Shown: in pieces, positions 1 through 7,551 of the stretch
Layout of the letters: each line of letters begins with the position of its first letter
Position numbering within the stretch: position 1 is the stretch's first letter
DNA from: Bin87 sp965204905
Lineage (GTDB): Bacteria > Chloroflexota > Dehalococcoidia > Lucifugimonadales > UBA3495
Direction of reading: 5' to 3'
Assembly: GCA_965204905.1 (NCBI GenBank)
Contig: OZ242042.1
Coordinates: 3,596,001 to 3,660,000, forward strand
DNA length: 64,000 bases
The notes under the pieces: generated by a model
Database searches by the model: none
What the model was told of the DNA's origin: nothing
What the model saw: the letters and a program-made list of their open reading frames with translations, nothing else
Position numbers and translations under genes: made by a program

Positions 1-648
1 GACGGGGAGACTACGGAGACTGCGTCTGCGGAAATCACGGTGGAGGCACGGTCGCTGACGCTGCGGGAGGCGGCGCGGACGCCGGCGTTCTGGATCGCGT
101 TGGCGTCGCTGTTCCTGGGCAGCAATGCGATGTCAGGGCCGGGGCTGCACATGGTGCCGTACCTGACGGAGCGAGGGTTGAACGCGACGGCGGCGGTGGG
201 AGCCATCAGCGTGATGGCCACGGCCGGCGCGGCCGGCGCCATAGTCTCAGGCATCGCCGCCGACCGGGTGTCGCCCCGGTGGTTGATGGTGGGGTTGTAC
301 CTGTCGGGAACGGCGGCGCTGCTGCTGCTGGTGGGAACGGACACGCTGGCGGAGACGTATGCGGTAGTAATCCTGATGGGCTTGATTGGCACGGGCATCA
401 ACACGCTGGCGCCGCTGATGTGGGCGGCCAACTACGGGCGCGGGTCGCTGGGCGCGATACACGGCGTGGGCCGCGCATCGCAGGTGCTGGGGTTCGCCGT
501 GGGGCCGCTGGTGTCGGGGATGGCCTACGACAGCACGGGCACGTACCGGGAGGTGTTCCTGGCGTTCGCGGGCGTGGTGCTGGTGGCGGCAGGGTTGATG
601 GCGGCGGCGCGGACGTGGGGGGCGCATCCTTCGACAGGCTCAGGATGA
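1..648 (+). CDS. MFS transporter, C-terminal part (5' truncated by window)
   Basis: The frame is open from base 1 with no stop, so the gene begins outside the window; an internal GTG at 40 is probably not the start. About 215 residues remain, with six hydrophobic helices typical of the C-terminal half of a major facilitator permease. The segment GMAYDSTGTYREVF near the end matches the equivalent place in the two complete MFS proteins of this window (YDWTGTY and WDFTGTY), which points to one OFA/monocarboxylate-type subfamily. Substrate unknown. The last residues (HPSTGSG) and the stop codon are supplied by a dispersed repeat at 625-652, so the natural C-terminus has been replaced. Confidence 0.85.
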   Translation, partial: DGETTETASAEITVEARSLTLREAARTPAFWIALASLFLGSNAMSGPGLHMVPYLTERGLNATAAVGAISVMATAGAAGAIVSGIAADRVSPRWLMVGLYLSGTAALLLLVGTDTLAETYAVVILMGLIGTGINTLAPLMWAANYGRGSLGAIHGVGRASQVLGFAVGPLVSGMAYDSTGTYREVFLAFAGVVLVAAGLMAAARTWGAHPSTGSG

Positions 649-652
649 GCGG
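625..652 (+). repeat. Dispersed repeat family A (CATCCTTCGACAGGCTCAGG type)
   Basis: This 28-bp unit recurs at 24252-24279, 26822-26849, in split form at 26932-26975, and at 46331-46358. It is TCAGGATGAGCGG-ended and always near-identical. Here it supplies the final codons and the stop of the MFS gene. Confidence 0.8.
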
Positions 653-671
653 ATGGGAAAAGTGTGCAAGG

Positions 672-736
672 TTCACTCTCACCCCCGTATCGAGTACGGG
701 GCAGGCCCTAGCCCTCTCCCTATGACGGGAGAGGGG
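672..736 (+). repeat. Composite dispersed palindromes, families F and B
   Basis: A stem CCCCGTA-TCGAG-TACGGGG (683-701, family F) is followed by CCCTCTCCC...GGGAGAGGGG (family B). The same composite appears at 4773-4840 and, diverged, at 24836-24899. It lies between the convergent MFS and LuxR genes and may serve as a bidirectional terminator-like hairpin. Confidence 0.7.
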
Positions 737-745
737 ATGCGGAGG

Positions 746-1615
746 TTATTCCGACGGTATTATGCCCAGGCGCATGGCGACCATGACGGCCTCCAGCCTG
801 GTGGACGCGCCCAACTTGCCCCGCAGGTTCTCGATATGGTTTCGGGCGGTGTACCAGCTCACGCCCATTTCCTCGGCGATGTATTTGGTTTCCCAGCCCA
901 GGGCCAGATAGGACAACGCTTCCCGCTCCCGCTCGGTTAGATGCACCTCGCGGGGCTCGGGTTTAGGGTGGAGTTCCTCGCCTGACTGATCTGCTTCGGA
1001 CGGCACGGGGCCGGGGCTTCCGCGAGGCATTTCACGAAAGTCCGTCTCATGGCCGTTCCCATTCTGACCTGATTCAAGATCCTGGCGGATTCGGAGTGAC
1101 GGTTCATCATCGCGCAGCAGGGTGGCCGTCGCGTGGGGGTCGGGCAAGAAACTGTCGGGGCGTGCATGGCGGCCTTCACCAGATAGGCGACCGGCCCCGC
1201 AGCCCAACTCGATGAGACGCTGGACGTCCGCCGATTCCGCGGCTTCGCCTGAATCGCCGAACAGGTACACGAGCAACGGGCCGCCGTCCTCCATACCCGA
1301 TACGACCATGGGCGTGACCACCAGCCATTTCCACGCGCCTGAGGAGCAGCGCATTCGCAGCCTGGCGCGGCCGGGGACGAGGCCGGCGCGAAGGCTGCGG
1401 ACCATCAGGCAGCCGTCCTCGCAGTCGTCGGTCAGGGCTGCGCCGTCCGCGGCGCGGGCGAGGCCGGAACAGCGGCGACCTACTACCAAGTCCGGGGTGT
1501 AACCGAGGATCTCCCGAGCCCGGCGGTTCCAGAAGACCACCGTCTGGTCAGTGGCCAGTGCGAATGCGCCGCAGGACACCGATTGCAAGAGACCAAAAAG
1601 TCCGTTCGGCGTCAC
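746..1615 (-). CDS. PAS domain-containing LuxR-family transcriptional regulator
   Basis: A 289-residue protein. Residues about 10-110 form a PAS-like sensor (TDQTVVFWNRRAREILGY is the typical PAS opening). A low-complexity linker follows. Residues about 224-286 form a GerE/LuxR helix-turn-helix (LTEREREALSYLALGW, then EMGVSWYTARNHIENL). There is no receiver domain with a phosphorylatable Asp, so it probably senses a ligand or redox state directly rather than acting in a two-component pair. Two palindromes lie 80-123 bp upstream of its start and could be its own operators. The target genes cannot be read from sequence; the membrane-protein genes transcribed the other way from 2003 are the nearest candidates. 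Confidence 0.85.
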   Translation of the reverse strand: MTPNGLFGLLQSVSCGAFALATDQTVVFWNRRAREILGYTPDLVVGRRCSGLARAADGAALTDDCEDGCLMVRSLRAGLVPGRARLRMRCSSGAWKWLVVTPMVVSGMEDGGPLLVYLFGDSGEAAESADVQRLIELGCGAGRLSGEGRHARPDSFLPDPHATATLLRDDEPSLRIRQDLESGQNGNGHETDFREMPRGSPGPVPSEADQSGEELHPKPEPREVHLTEREREALSYLALGWETKYIAEEMGVSWYTARNHIENLRGKLGASTRLEAVMVAMRLGIIPSE

Positions 1616-1694
1616 TTCAAGTGTCTCCTAAATGCTGACCGAGCCGGCCAACGCAATGCTGCTTGGGCGGTCCTTCGAGTGTAAATTCGCATGG

Positions 1695-1738
1695 AGAGCA
1701 ACTCTGTTGCTCTTCCGAGAGCAGCAATTGCTGCTCTC
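1695..1738. promoter_or_regulatory. Two adjacent palindromes, candidate LuxR-type operators
   Basis: AGAGCAAC-TCT-GTTGCTCT occupies 1695-1713. A perfect 22-bp palindrome with half-site GAGAGCAGCAA occupies 1717-1738. The two share the half-site AGAGCA(A/G)C and their centres are about 23.5 bp apart. They sit in the otherwise empty 1616-2002 region between the PAS-LuxR gene and the divergent membrane-protein gene. Size and symmetry fit a LuxR-type dimer site; binding is inferred. I see nothing else in this intergenic stretch. Confidence 0.5.
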
Positions 1739-2002
1739 GCCTGTCAGCGTAATCGCCATTGCTATCGCAGTCTATGGGTAATTCGCCCTGTACCCGACTG
1801 AATGTAATTGGTGCTTTGCTACTGGTGCATAGCGATATTTCCCGAACGATGGCTCTCATTACTAGTGATTTCACATCAGACCAGGCTTGACGATACTAGG
1901 TAATCAGCACTATCATCGGGCGAACCTGAAAATGGTCGATTAGGCCGTCCAACGCCGATAGAGACAGCTTGGGTTACGTAGATGACAACAAGGAGAAGCG
2001 TC

Positions 2003-2425
2003 ATGACGGGAGCTAACTACGCGATTGCAATCGTGATGGGAATTTCCTGCTTCTTGGTGGTGACAGGAGCGGCTATGCCCTGGGTCACGGCCGACACGGG
2101 TTTTGGAACCGTGGCGGTGAGCGGCCTGTCGGGAGAAATCAAAAGCGTAGGCACATGGTCGCTGATACCTGGCCTGATCGTGGCTGCCCTTTTGGTGTTG
2201 ACCCTCATCATGAAACGCTGGCACCTACTGGTGAAGATCGCTCTCATCCTGTTCAGCCTCATCGTGGCCTTGGTAGGCATAACCTTCACTTTCGCCCTTG
2301 CCGCGGAAGGAGAAGGCGGCGTCGGCATGGGGCTGTGGATGACGATGTGGGGTGGCCTCGGAATGCTAGTGGCTTCCATTTGGGGAAGTGTGAAGTGGAA
2401 CTCAGCCATTGACAACAGCCCGTAG
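2003..2425 (+). CDS. Small integral membrane protein, unknown function
   Basis: The start at 2003 is chosen over an ATG at 1982 because AAGGAG (1990-1995) sits 7 nt upstream. The product is 140 residues with four predicted membrane helices: about 4-24, a second after an outside loop, a third in LVKIALILFSLIVALVGITF, and a fourth in GLWMTMWGGLGMLVASIW. No family is recognised. The gene lies upstream of and in the same direction as the acidic anchored protein (2540) and the collagen-like protein (3978), and could form a cell-envelope transcription unit with them. Confidence 0.7.
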   Translation: MTGANYAIAIVMGISCFLVVTGAAMPWVTADTGFGTVAVSGLSGEIKSVGTWSLIPGLIVAALLVLTLIMKRWHLLVKIALILFSLIVALVGITFTFALAAEGEGGVGMGLWMTMWGGLGMLVASIWGSVKWNSAIDNSP

Positions 2426-2539
2426 CAATAGCCTTTCCCAATCTCAGGCCGGCGCACTGACGGTTGTGGCCGCCGTTGGCGCGCCGGCCATCCAAAAACA
2501 AAACGGCATCAAGTCAATCCCACTACCGGAGGACACATC

Positions 2540-3916
2540 ATGGCAAGCAACGGAACCCCGGAACAATCCAACGACGCGCCGCAGAGAGGACCTACAGGCG
2601 GCGGGGGCTTCACCATATCGGGGAAAATGCTCGCGATTGGCGGCGGCGGTATCGGCGCTGTGGCCCTGGTGGTGGTCATCGTGGTCGTCCTGCTGACGAC
2701 CGGGGTCTTTGGCGGTGGGGGAGGCGGAGCCTCGGGGGGCAGCGACATATTGGCGTATGTTCCGGGCGACGCCGGGGGGGTCGTTATCGCTGACAATCGC
2801 GCGGTGTTGAACGGCAACGTTCCGGAAGACCTGGTTGAGTATTGGGAAGACGACGAATCGGGCGGAGCGTTAGATGGTTTCCCGGACTCTTACGATGACC
2901 TTGACATCGACGATGATGACGTTGCGAGTTTTGCTTTCGTTTTCGACGAAGACGGCAACGACAGTTTGGCAATTGTGCAGGGCGACTTTGAATTCGACGT
3001 CATCCGCGAGGATTTGGAAGACGGGGCGGATTGCGAGGACGACGATTACCGGGGGTTCGAGTTGTGGGAATGTCCCGACGGCGGAGCGGTGGCGCTTTTT
3101 GAGAAGGACGGCTACCTAGTTTTCGCCGCCGAACAGCGGCAGGACGACTTGGAGCAGCTGTTGACAGACAAGAGCCGCTCGCCGGAGAAACTGGCGGACG
3201 CCGACGACAGCGACATCAAGGAAATTCTGTCTCGCACCGACGGAGGATGGTTGCAGTTTGCCTTTATTCAGGAAGATTGCGTCATAGAACGCTGTGAAGG
3301 TCTTGCAATCGCGGTGGGTGAAAGCAACGACAGCGACGCCATACCGGCGTCTTACGCTGTGATGTTCAGTTCGGAACGGGCCGCTGCTGCTGCTGAGGGG
3401 GACGTCGAGATTGACGACTTCCTTGAAGAGTTTTTTGCCGGTTTCGACCTCGAGCTGGACATCGGTGAGGTGAGAGCCGAGGGCGAGTTTGTGGTCGGCA
3501 GCGGCACGGCGGAATTCGTGGAACCTGCCGACACCAGCTCCCGCTCCTCAAACCCAAATAGCGGCGGTGCCAGCAGCAGTGTGGCGCAAGTAGGGGCGAC
3601 GGCCACTCCGCTGCCAATGTATTCAGGGGCGTCGCAGCGGGCCGCGCCGTCTGCTACTGAGCCGCCTGCTGCTGCGCTGTCGCCATTGCGGCGTAGTGAT
3701 TGGTTAGAAGACTGCGCGAATATCACACTGGAAGAGGCCAATCGGAACCTTCCCCGACACCAACAAATGGAATGGGGCGATGCGCACCAATATTGTGAAT
3801 GTTTGTACGATTATTTCGAGGAATGGGACGGAACGCCGACGGCAACTTTAAATGAAATCCTTTACTCTAAGACTGATCTTTACTCTGATGCAGGTTGGTA
3901 TTGTGCCGGATATTAA
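2540..3916 (+). CDS. Membrane-anchored, highly acidic extracellular protein
   Basis: The start is supported by GGAGGA 6 nt upstream. The protein has 458 residues. A Gly-rich N-terminus of about 25 residues precedes one hydrophobic helix (about 33-55) and a second Gly-rich run. Then comes a long domain dense in Asp and Glu (for example DDLDIDDDDV), suggesting cation binding or exclusion from the surface. A Ser/Thr/Pro linker leads to a C-terminal cysteine module (residues about 395-458, with a CEC motif). There is no N-terminal cleavable signal, so a type II orientation is likely. The domain resembles DUF3352-type anchored proteins in layout only. Function unknown. Confidence 0.7.
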   Translation: MASNGTPEQSNDAPQRGPTGGGGFTISGKMLAIGGGGIGAVALVVVIVVVLLTTGVFGGGGGGASGGSDILAYVPGDAGGVVIADNRAVLNGNVPEDLVEYWEDDESGGALDGFPDSYDDLDIDDDDVASFAFVFDEDGNDSLAIVQGDFEFDVIREDLEDGADCEDDDYRGFELWECPDGGAVALFEKDGYLVFAAEQRQDDLEQLLTDKSRSPEKLADADDSDIKEILSRTDGGWLQFAFIQEDCVIERCEGLAIAVGESNDSDAIPASYAVMFSSERAAAAAEGDVEIDDFLEEFFAGFDLELDIGEVRAEGEFVVGSGTAEFVEPADTSSRSSNPNSGGASSSVAQVGATATPLPMYSGASQRAAPSATEPPAAALSPLRRSDWLEDCANITLEEANRNLPRHQQMEWGDAHQYCECLYDYFEEWDGTPTATLNEILYSKTDLYSDAGWYCAGY

Positions 3917-3977
3917 ACCCGACCCGTTAGCCGCGTTATCGCAACTGACTGTCGGAACCAACAACACAGGATATGCA

Positions 3978-4763
3978 ATGAGAAACACAGCGCAAGGGTT
4001 GGCCCTACCTGTTTTCCTACTCACGCTGGCGTCGCTGCTGGCGTGGTTCCCCTACGCCACAGCGTCAGCGCAGGCGCCCAACGTGCCACCGGCGGTTTTG
4101 GCCGGCACGGCCTGGCTGGATGGCGCGCTGGCGCCTCCTGGCGCGACGATAATGGCGATGCAGGGCGACCGGGAACTGGCGCGTATCAGCGTCGGAGCCG
4201 ATGGCAGGTTTGGGCCGCTGCAAATCAGCTCGCCGCCATCCGCGGGCAGTGTCTATTTTCTGGTGGACGGCAGGCGGGCGGATTACGAACTGACCTGGCG
4301 CAGCGGGTTTCTGAAAGCGGACGTGGAGTTGCGAGCGCCTGCCGGCGCGCAGCCGCTGCCCATGGCGACGCCGCTGCCGGCTGCCACAGCGCGTCCCACC
4401 AACACGCCGGCGCCGACCGCGGCTCCAGTTATGGTTACCGGGCCTGCTGGCCCCCCGGGTCCGGCGGGTGAACCGGGTCCAGCCGGCCCTCCGGGTCCGG
4501 TCGGGCCTCAAGGAGAATCGGGAGCAGCCGGGCCGCCCGGACCACAGGGACCGGCGGGCCCTGAAGGACCGGAAGGCGAGGAGGGGCCGCGGGGCCGCAC
4601 GGCTGAGTCCGAGTCTGACGGCTATGGCTTTTACGCGCTGGGGGCGGCCGGCGTTGCGGCGTTGTTGTCGGTTGCGGCGCTGGCGGTTGGGGTGATGGCG
4701 TTGGCGCGGGGTCGGTCGGTACGGCCAGCGGCTGCGGGTCCGGCGACGGAAGAAACGGCGTAG
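3978..4763 (+). CDS. Collagen-like surface protein with conserved N-terminal domain
   Basis: The start is set at ATG 3978 because it opens a clean signal peptide (MRNTAQGLALPVFLLTLASL, cleavage after ASAQA); an upstream in-frame ATG at 3852 would place 42 hydrophilic residues in front. After the signal comes a domain of about 90 residues. A Pro/Thr linker (PTNTPAPTAAP) follows, then about 18 uninterrupted Gly-X-Y triplets rich in GPP/GPA, and a C-terminal membrane helix with an Arg-rich tail. The N-terminal domain matches that of the gene at 14824-15525 (PPAxLxGTA, DG, GxFGPL, YxWxSG). Collagen-like repeats form triple helices in known bacterial surface proteins; a stalk holding the N-terminal domain off the cell is inferred. 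Confidence 0.8.
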   Translation: MRNTAQGLALPVFLLTLASLLAWFPYATASAQAPNVPPAVLAGTAWLDGALAPPGATIMAMQGDRELARISVGADGRFGPLQISSPPSAGSVYFLVDGRRADYELTWRSGFLKADVELRAPAGAQPLPMATPLPAATARPTNTPAPTAAPVMVTGPAGPPGPAGEPGPAGPPGPVGPQGESGAAGPPGPQGPAGPEGPEGEEGPRGRTAESESDGYGFYALGAAGVAALLSVAALAVGVMALARGRSVRPAAAGPATEETA

Positions 4764-4772
4764 GGCGGGGAG

Positions 4773-4840
4773 TTCACCTTCACTCACCCCCGTATCGAGT
4801 ACGGGGCGGGCCCTAGCCCTCTCCCTTGATGGGAGAGGGG
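4773..4840 (+). repeat. Composite dispersed palindromes, families F and B
   Basis: A second copy of the 672-736 composite: the CCCCGTA/TACGGGG stem followed by the CTCTCCC/GGGAGAG stem. It lies between the collagen-like gene and the convergent MFS gene. Confidence 0.75.
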
Positions 4841-4868
4841 ATTTTGGGCTGCGTGGGATTAGCGCCCG

Positions 4869-6272
4869 TTATGAGTCGTCGCCGGCGGCGGGGGCTGGGG
4901 CCGTGGCGGGGACGTTGGGGGTGGCTTCGGGGGTGGTGGGAATTTGGGGGCGCTTGGCGAAGAGGAAGCAGACGCCGCCGGCGTAGTTGAAGCCGGCCAG
5001 CACCAGGAAGGCTACGGTGTAGGTGCCGGTCCAGTCGTACATGTAGCCGGCGAAGGGGCTGGAAATGAGCAGCAGGGCGTTCATGGGGATGGTGCTGATG
5101 CCCAGAATCTTGCCGAAGTTGCCGCGGCCGAAATACTCGCCACGGATGGACGTGGTGAGCGGGTTGCGGCCGCCAAAGCCAATGCCGAAGATGACGGCGA
5201 AGGCGTAGAACATCCATAGCTCGGCGCTGAAAGTGAGCAGCACCACTGCGCTGGCCTGGATGGTGGTGAACACGAAGAGGCCGATGCGCTTGGGGAAGTG
5301 GTCGCCGACGTAGCCGCCCAGGGGCTGGGAGAACATGGAGATGACGGTGTAGAGGATGACCACGGTGCCGGCGTATTCCTGGAGTCCCTCGTCCTTGAGG
5401 AGGAGGCCCAGGTGAGTGAAGATGGCGAGGATGATCATGCTGGTCATGCCGTGTCCGACGGCGATGAGCCAGAAGGCGGGGGTACGTACCGCCTGCTGGG
5501 CGGTGAGTCCCTGGGGTTGCGCCGCGGCTGAGGCGCCGCGACGGGCCTGTTGCGCCGTGGTTCCCTCGACCTGGAGTCCCATATCCTCGGGGCGGTTGCG
5601 GATTAGGTAGGCCAGCGGCCCGGCGACGGCCAGGATGACTAGGGCCAGGATCAGGGCGACGTTTTCCCATCCGATGGTGCGGCCAATGTTCAGGGTGTAG
5701 TTGGTGAAGGGAACGCCGACGCTGCCGTTGATGCCAAGGTCGATAAGGGGGATGACGATGAGGGCGCCGCCGCGGCTCATGAAGTTGGCCCAGCCCATGG
5801 CGGTGGCCATGCGGCGGGAGAACCAGTTGTTGATGGTGGTCATCATGGGCACCCAACTGCCCATACCCTGGCCGGCGGCCATGACCATGTAGGCCACGTA
5901 GAACATGTAGAGGGGCGCGACGGGCCAGAAGCCGGCGTCGATTTGCCAGAAGATCAGAAAGCCGACGCCCAGGATGAGGAAGCCGATGAGGACCATCTTG
6001 CGGCCACCGAGCTTGTCGGTGAGGTAGCCCTCCAGAGGCCCCATGAGTCCGCCCTCGATGCGGGTGAGGGTGAGGGCCAGGGACAGTTGGCCGCGGGGCC
6101 AGCCGAACTGGTTTTCCAGCGCGACGGCCCACAGGGTCATGGCGTGGAACAGCGGCACGGTCGCAATCGTCATCACGAAGCCGGTGGCGACGACGATGTA
6201 CCAGCCGTAGTAGATGCTGGGCCGGCGGAATCCGAAACGCGAGCCGCCGTCCGGCGGCGCTTGGGAGGTCAT
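4869..6272 (-). CDS. MFS transporter (OFA/monocarboxylate-type)
   Basis: A complete 12-helix permease of about 467 residues. A GTG nine codons upstream (6299) is an alternative start; I prefer ATG 6272. The N-terminal half opens with YYGWYIVVATGFV and includes the loop motif DKLGGRK after helix 2; the second half has a similar DHFPKR. The C-terminal segment GYMYDWTGTYTVAFL is shared with the partial MFS at the window start. A cytosolic tail rich in Pro/Ala follows. It probably imports or exports small carboxylates by proton symport; the substrate is not visible. Confidence 0.85.
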   Translation of the reverse strand: MTSQAPPDGGSRFGFRRPSIYYGWYIVVATGFVMTIATVPLFHAMTLWAVALENQFGWPRGQLSLALTLTRIEGGLMGPLEGYLTDKLGGRKMVLIGFLILGVGFLIFWQIDAGFWPVAPLYMFYVAYMVMAAGQGMGSWVPMMTTINNWFSRRMATAMGWANFMSRGGALIVIPLIDLGINGSVGVPFTNYTLNIGRTIGWENVALILALVILAVAGPLAYLIRNRPEDMGLQVEGTTAQQARRGASAAAQPQGLTAQQAVRTPAFWLIAVGHGMTSMIILAIFTHLGLLLKDEGLQEYAGTVVILYTVISMFSQPLGGYVGDHFPKRIGLFVFTTIQASAVVLLTFSAELWMFYAFAVIFGIGFGGRNPLTTSIRGEYFGRGNFGKILGISTIPMNALLLISSPFAGYMYDWTGTYTVAFLVLAGFNYAGGVCFLFAKRPQIPTTPEATPNVPATAPAPAAGDDS

Positions 6273-6299
6273 GACAAAGGGTAGAAAGAGCGTCCGCAC

Positions 6300-7127
6300 T
6301 GAGCGGATCCGCCGGAGGCGGGCCGGAGAGACGGACAGGTTCGGTGGCGGCGCTTATTCTACGCCTTTTGCGAATATGGGCGCAAGGCATAATGCGTGAT
6401 GACGAGTATCACGGATTATGCCGGGGATGTTGCCTTCTGCCACTTTCGGCGCTCCGTGAACGAGATTGCCGCGCTGCGCTCGCAATGACAGTTAGTTTCG
6501 GTTGGCTTTCTCCTTGGGGTTGGCGGTTGGTTGGCGAGAGGCAGGATTTTGGCATCGTTGTCAGCGCACGGCCGGGTTGGGTACGCAACTATTTGACCTA
6601 CTTTTTCGTGTACTCGGCGCGCCGTAAGACGCACTTGCGCGCGGGCTCGGACAGACCCGGTGATTCCAGTGGGGCATCGATGGTGGGGCGTTAGGTCGTT
6701 AAGCAACGGTTGCCACCTGGATCGGTTGCGATTTTGGTACTGACGGGGTTCGCCGTCGATGTGGGGAATCCTGCCTCTCTTTTTCGGGTTGCAAACAGCT
6801 GTTTTATCTAGATGAATCCAGGATAGACGGGTTGGCGGGGTTGGGGCAACGGGGCGGGTGTCAGCAGTTTGGTTTCTATTTTTCATGGATAAGGGTCGGA
6901 TGGCAGATTATGCAATGGGCGCATGAGGCGTTCATCGGAAGATACCCAGAAACTGCGGCGCTCCTGTCTCCAACCCAACGATTCGAACTCTCTGGGGATG
7001 ACCTCGCCGTTATCGACATAGTTCCGACCTGCCAGCATAGAGGCCAACAACTCCGCAGGGCCAGACGGACAAAGCGCTGCGTTAGCGGGCGCGACTTCGG
7101 GTTCGAACTGGAGTTACATAGTTGTTG
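6300..7127. other. Long intergenic stretch without a convincing gene
   Basis: The only clear element in about 830 bp is a family D repeat at 6462-6491. Open frames on both strands are short and have no recognisable domain or Shine-Dalgarno. The part from 6890 to 7100 looks like former coding DNA, but I could not assign it. Confidence 0.5.
6462..6491 (+). repeat. Dispersed repeat family D (GATTGCCGCGCTGCGCTCGC type)
   Basis: GAGATTGCCGC then GCTGCGCTCGCAATGACAG. The same unit occurs three times in a row, progressively shortened, at 24421-24520. It has an internal imperfect inverted repeat (ATTGC...GCAAT). Confidence 0.7.
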
Positions 7128-7439
7128 TCATACCGGCCTCTGATCCGGCGGTGGGAGCAACTCGGCCAGGGGGATACCCTTCTCCGCAGCAACCCGCGCC
7201 AACTGCTTGTCGAATTCCTGCTTGGCGGCGGCGTAGCCCGTAGCCACTCCTTCCGAGAAACCCTCGGTGTAACTTTCCGATGGGGGCAGCAACTCGGTAA
7301 GCGGGATGCCTTTATCCCGCGCTACCTTTTCGAGCCATGCTTCATAGCGCCGCTCGGTTTCGGCTTTGCCTTTGGCCAAACCTTCGGCTCGACCTATGGT
7401 CAGCCATTTCTCTCGCCATTGCTCGAAGGCCCAGAACAC
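7128..7439 (-). CDS. Small coiled-coil protein with duplicated tail motif
   Basis: A 103-residue, strongly charged, helical protein. It contains an internal repeat: VARDKGIPLTELLPP near the middle and VAAEKGIPLAELLPP at the end. The tail AWLEK-(A/V)A-x-(D/E)KGI matches the end of the protein at 42095-42487, so both belong to a family in this genome that usually carries membrane helices in front; here only the soluble part remains. Function unknown. Confidence 0.55.
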   Translation of the reverse strand: MFWAFEQWREKWLTIGRAEGLAKGKAETERRYEAWLEKVARDKGIPLTELLPPSESYTEGFSEGVATGYAAAKQEFDKQLARVAAEKGIPLAELLPPPDQRPV

Positions 7440-7551
7440 TATTCCGTTTCCTCACTTTTAAAGCCAGTTTAGCACAAACGTTAGCGGCTGGCGGCGGGGT
7501 GGTACAATCGCAAGCACTCTATCCCTGAGATTTCAACGAGGTTTTTTGACG

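Noticed and set aside
1617..1874. An 85-codon minus-strand frame just upstream of the PAS-LuxR gene
   Set aside because: No ribosome-binding site or family; it covers the two palindromes, which look regulatory.
4813..6390. A longer frame in another register of the MFS gene
   Set aside because: Low-complexity Arg/Pro/His translation; the MFS frame has membrane helices and motifs.
6416..6886. A 156-codon minus-strand frame in the 6.3-7.1 kb gap
   Set aside because: It translates a family D repeat and has no conserved character.
6960..7120. T-loop-like GTTCGAATC/GTTCGAACT strings suggesting tRNA remnants
   Set aside because: No acceptor, D or anticodon stems can be built around them on either strand.
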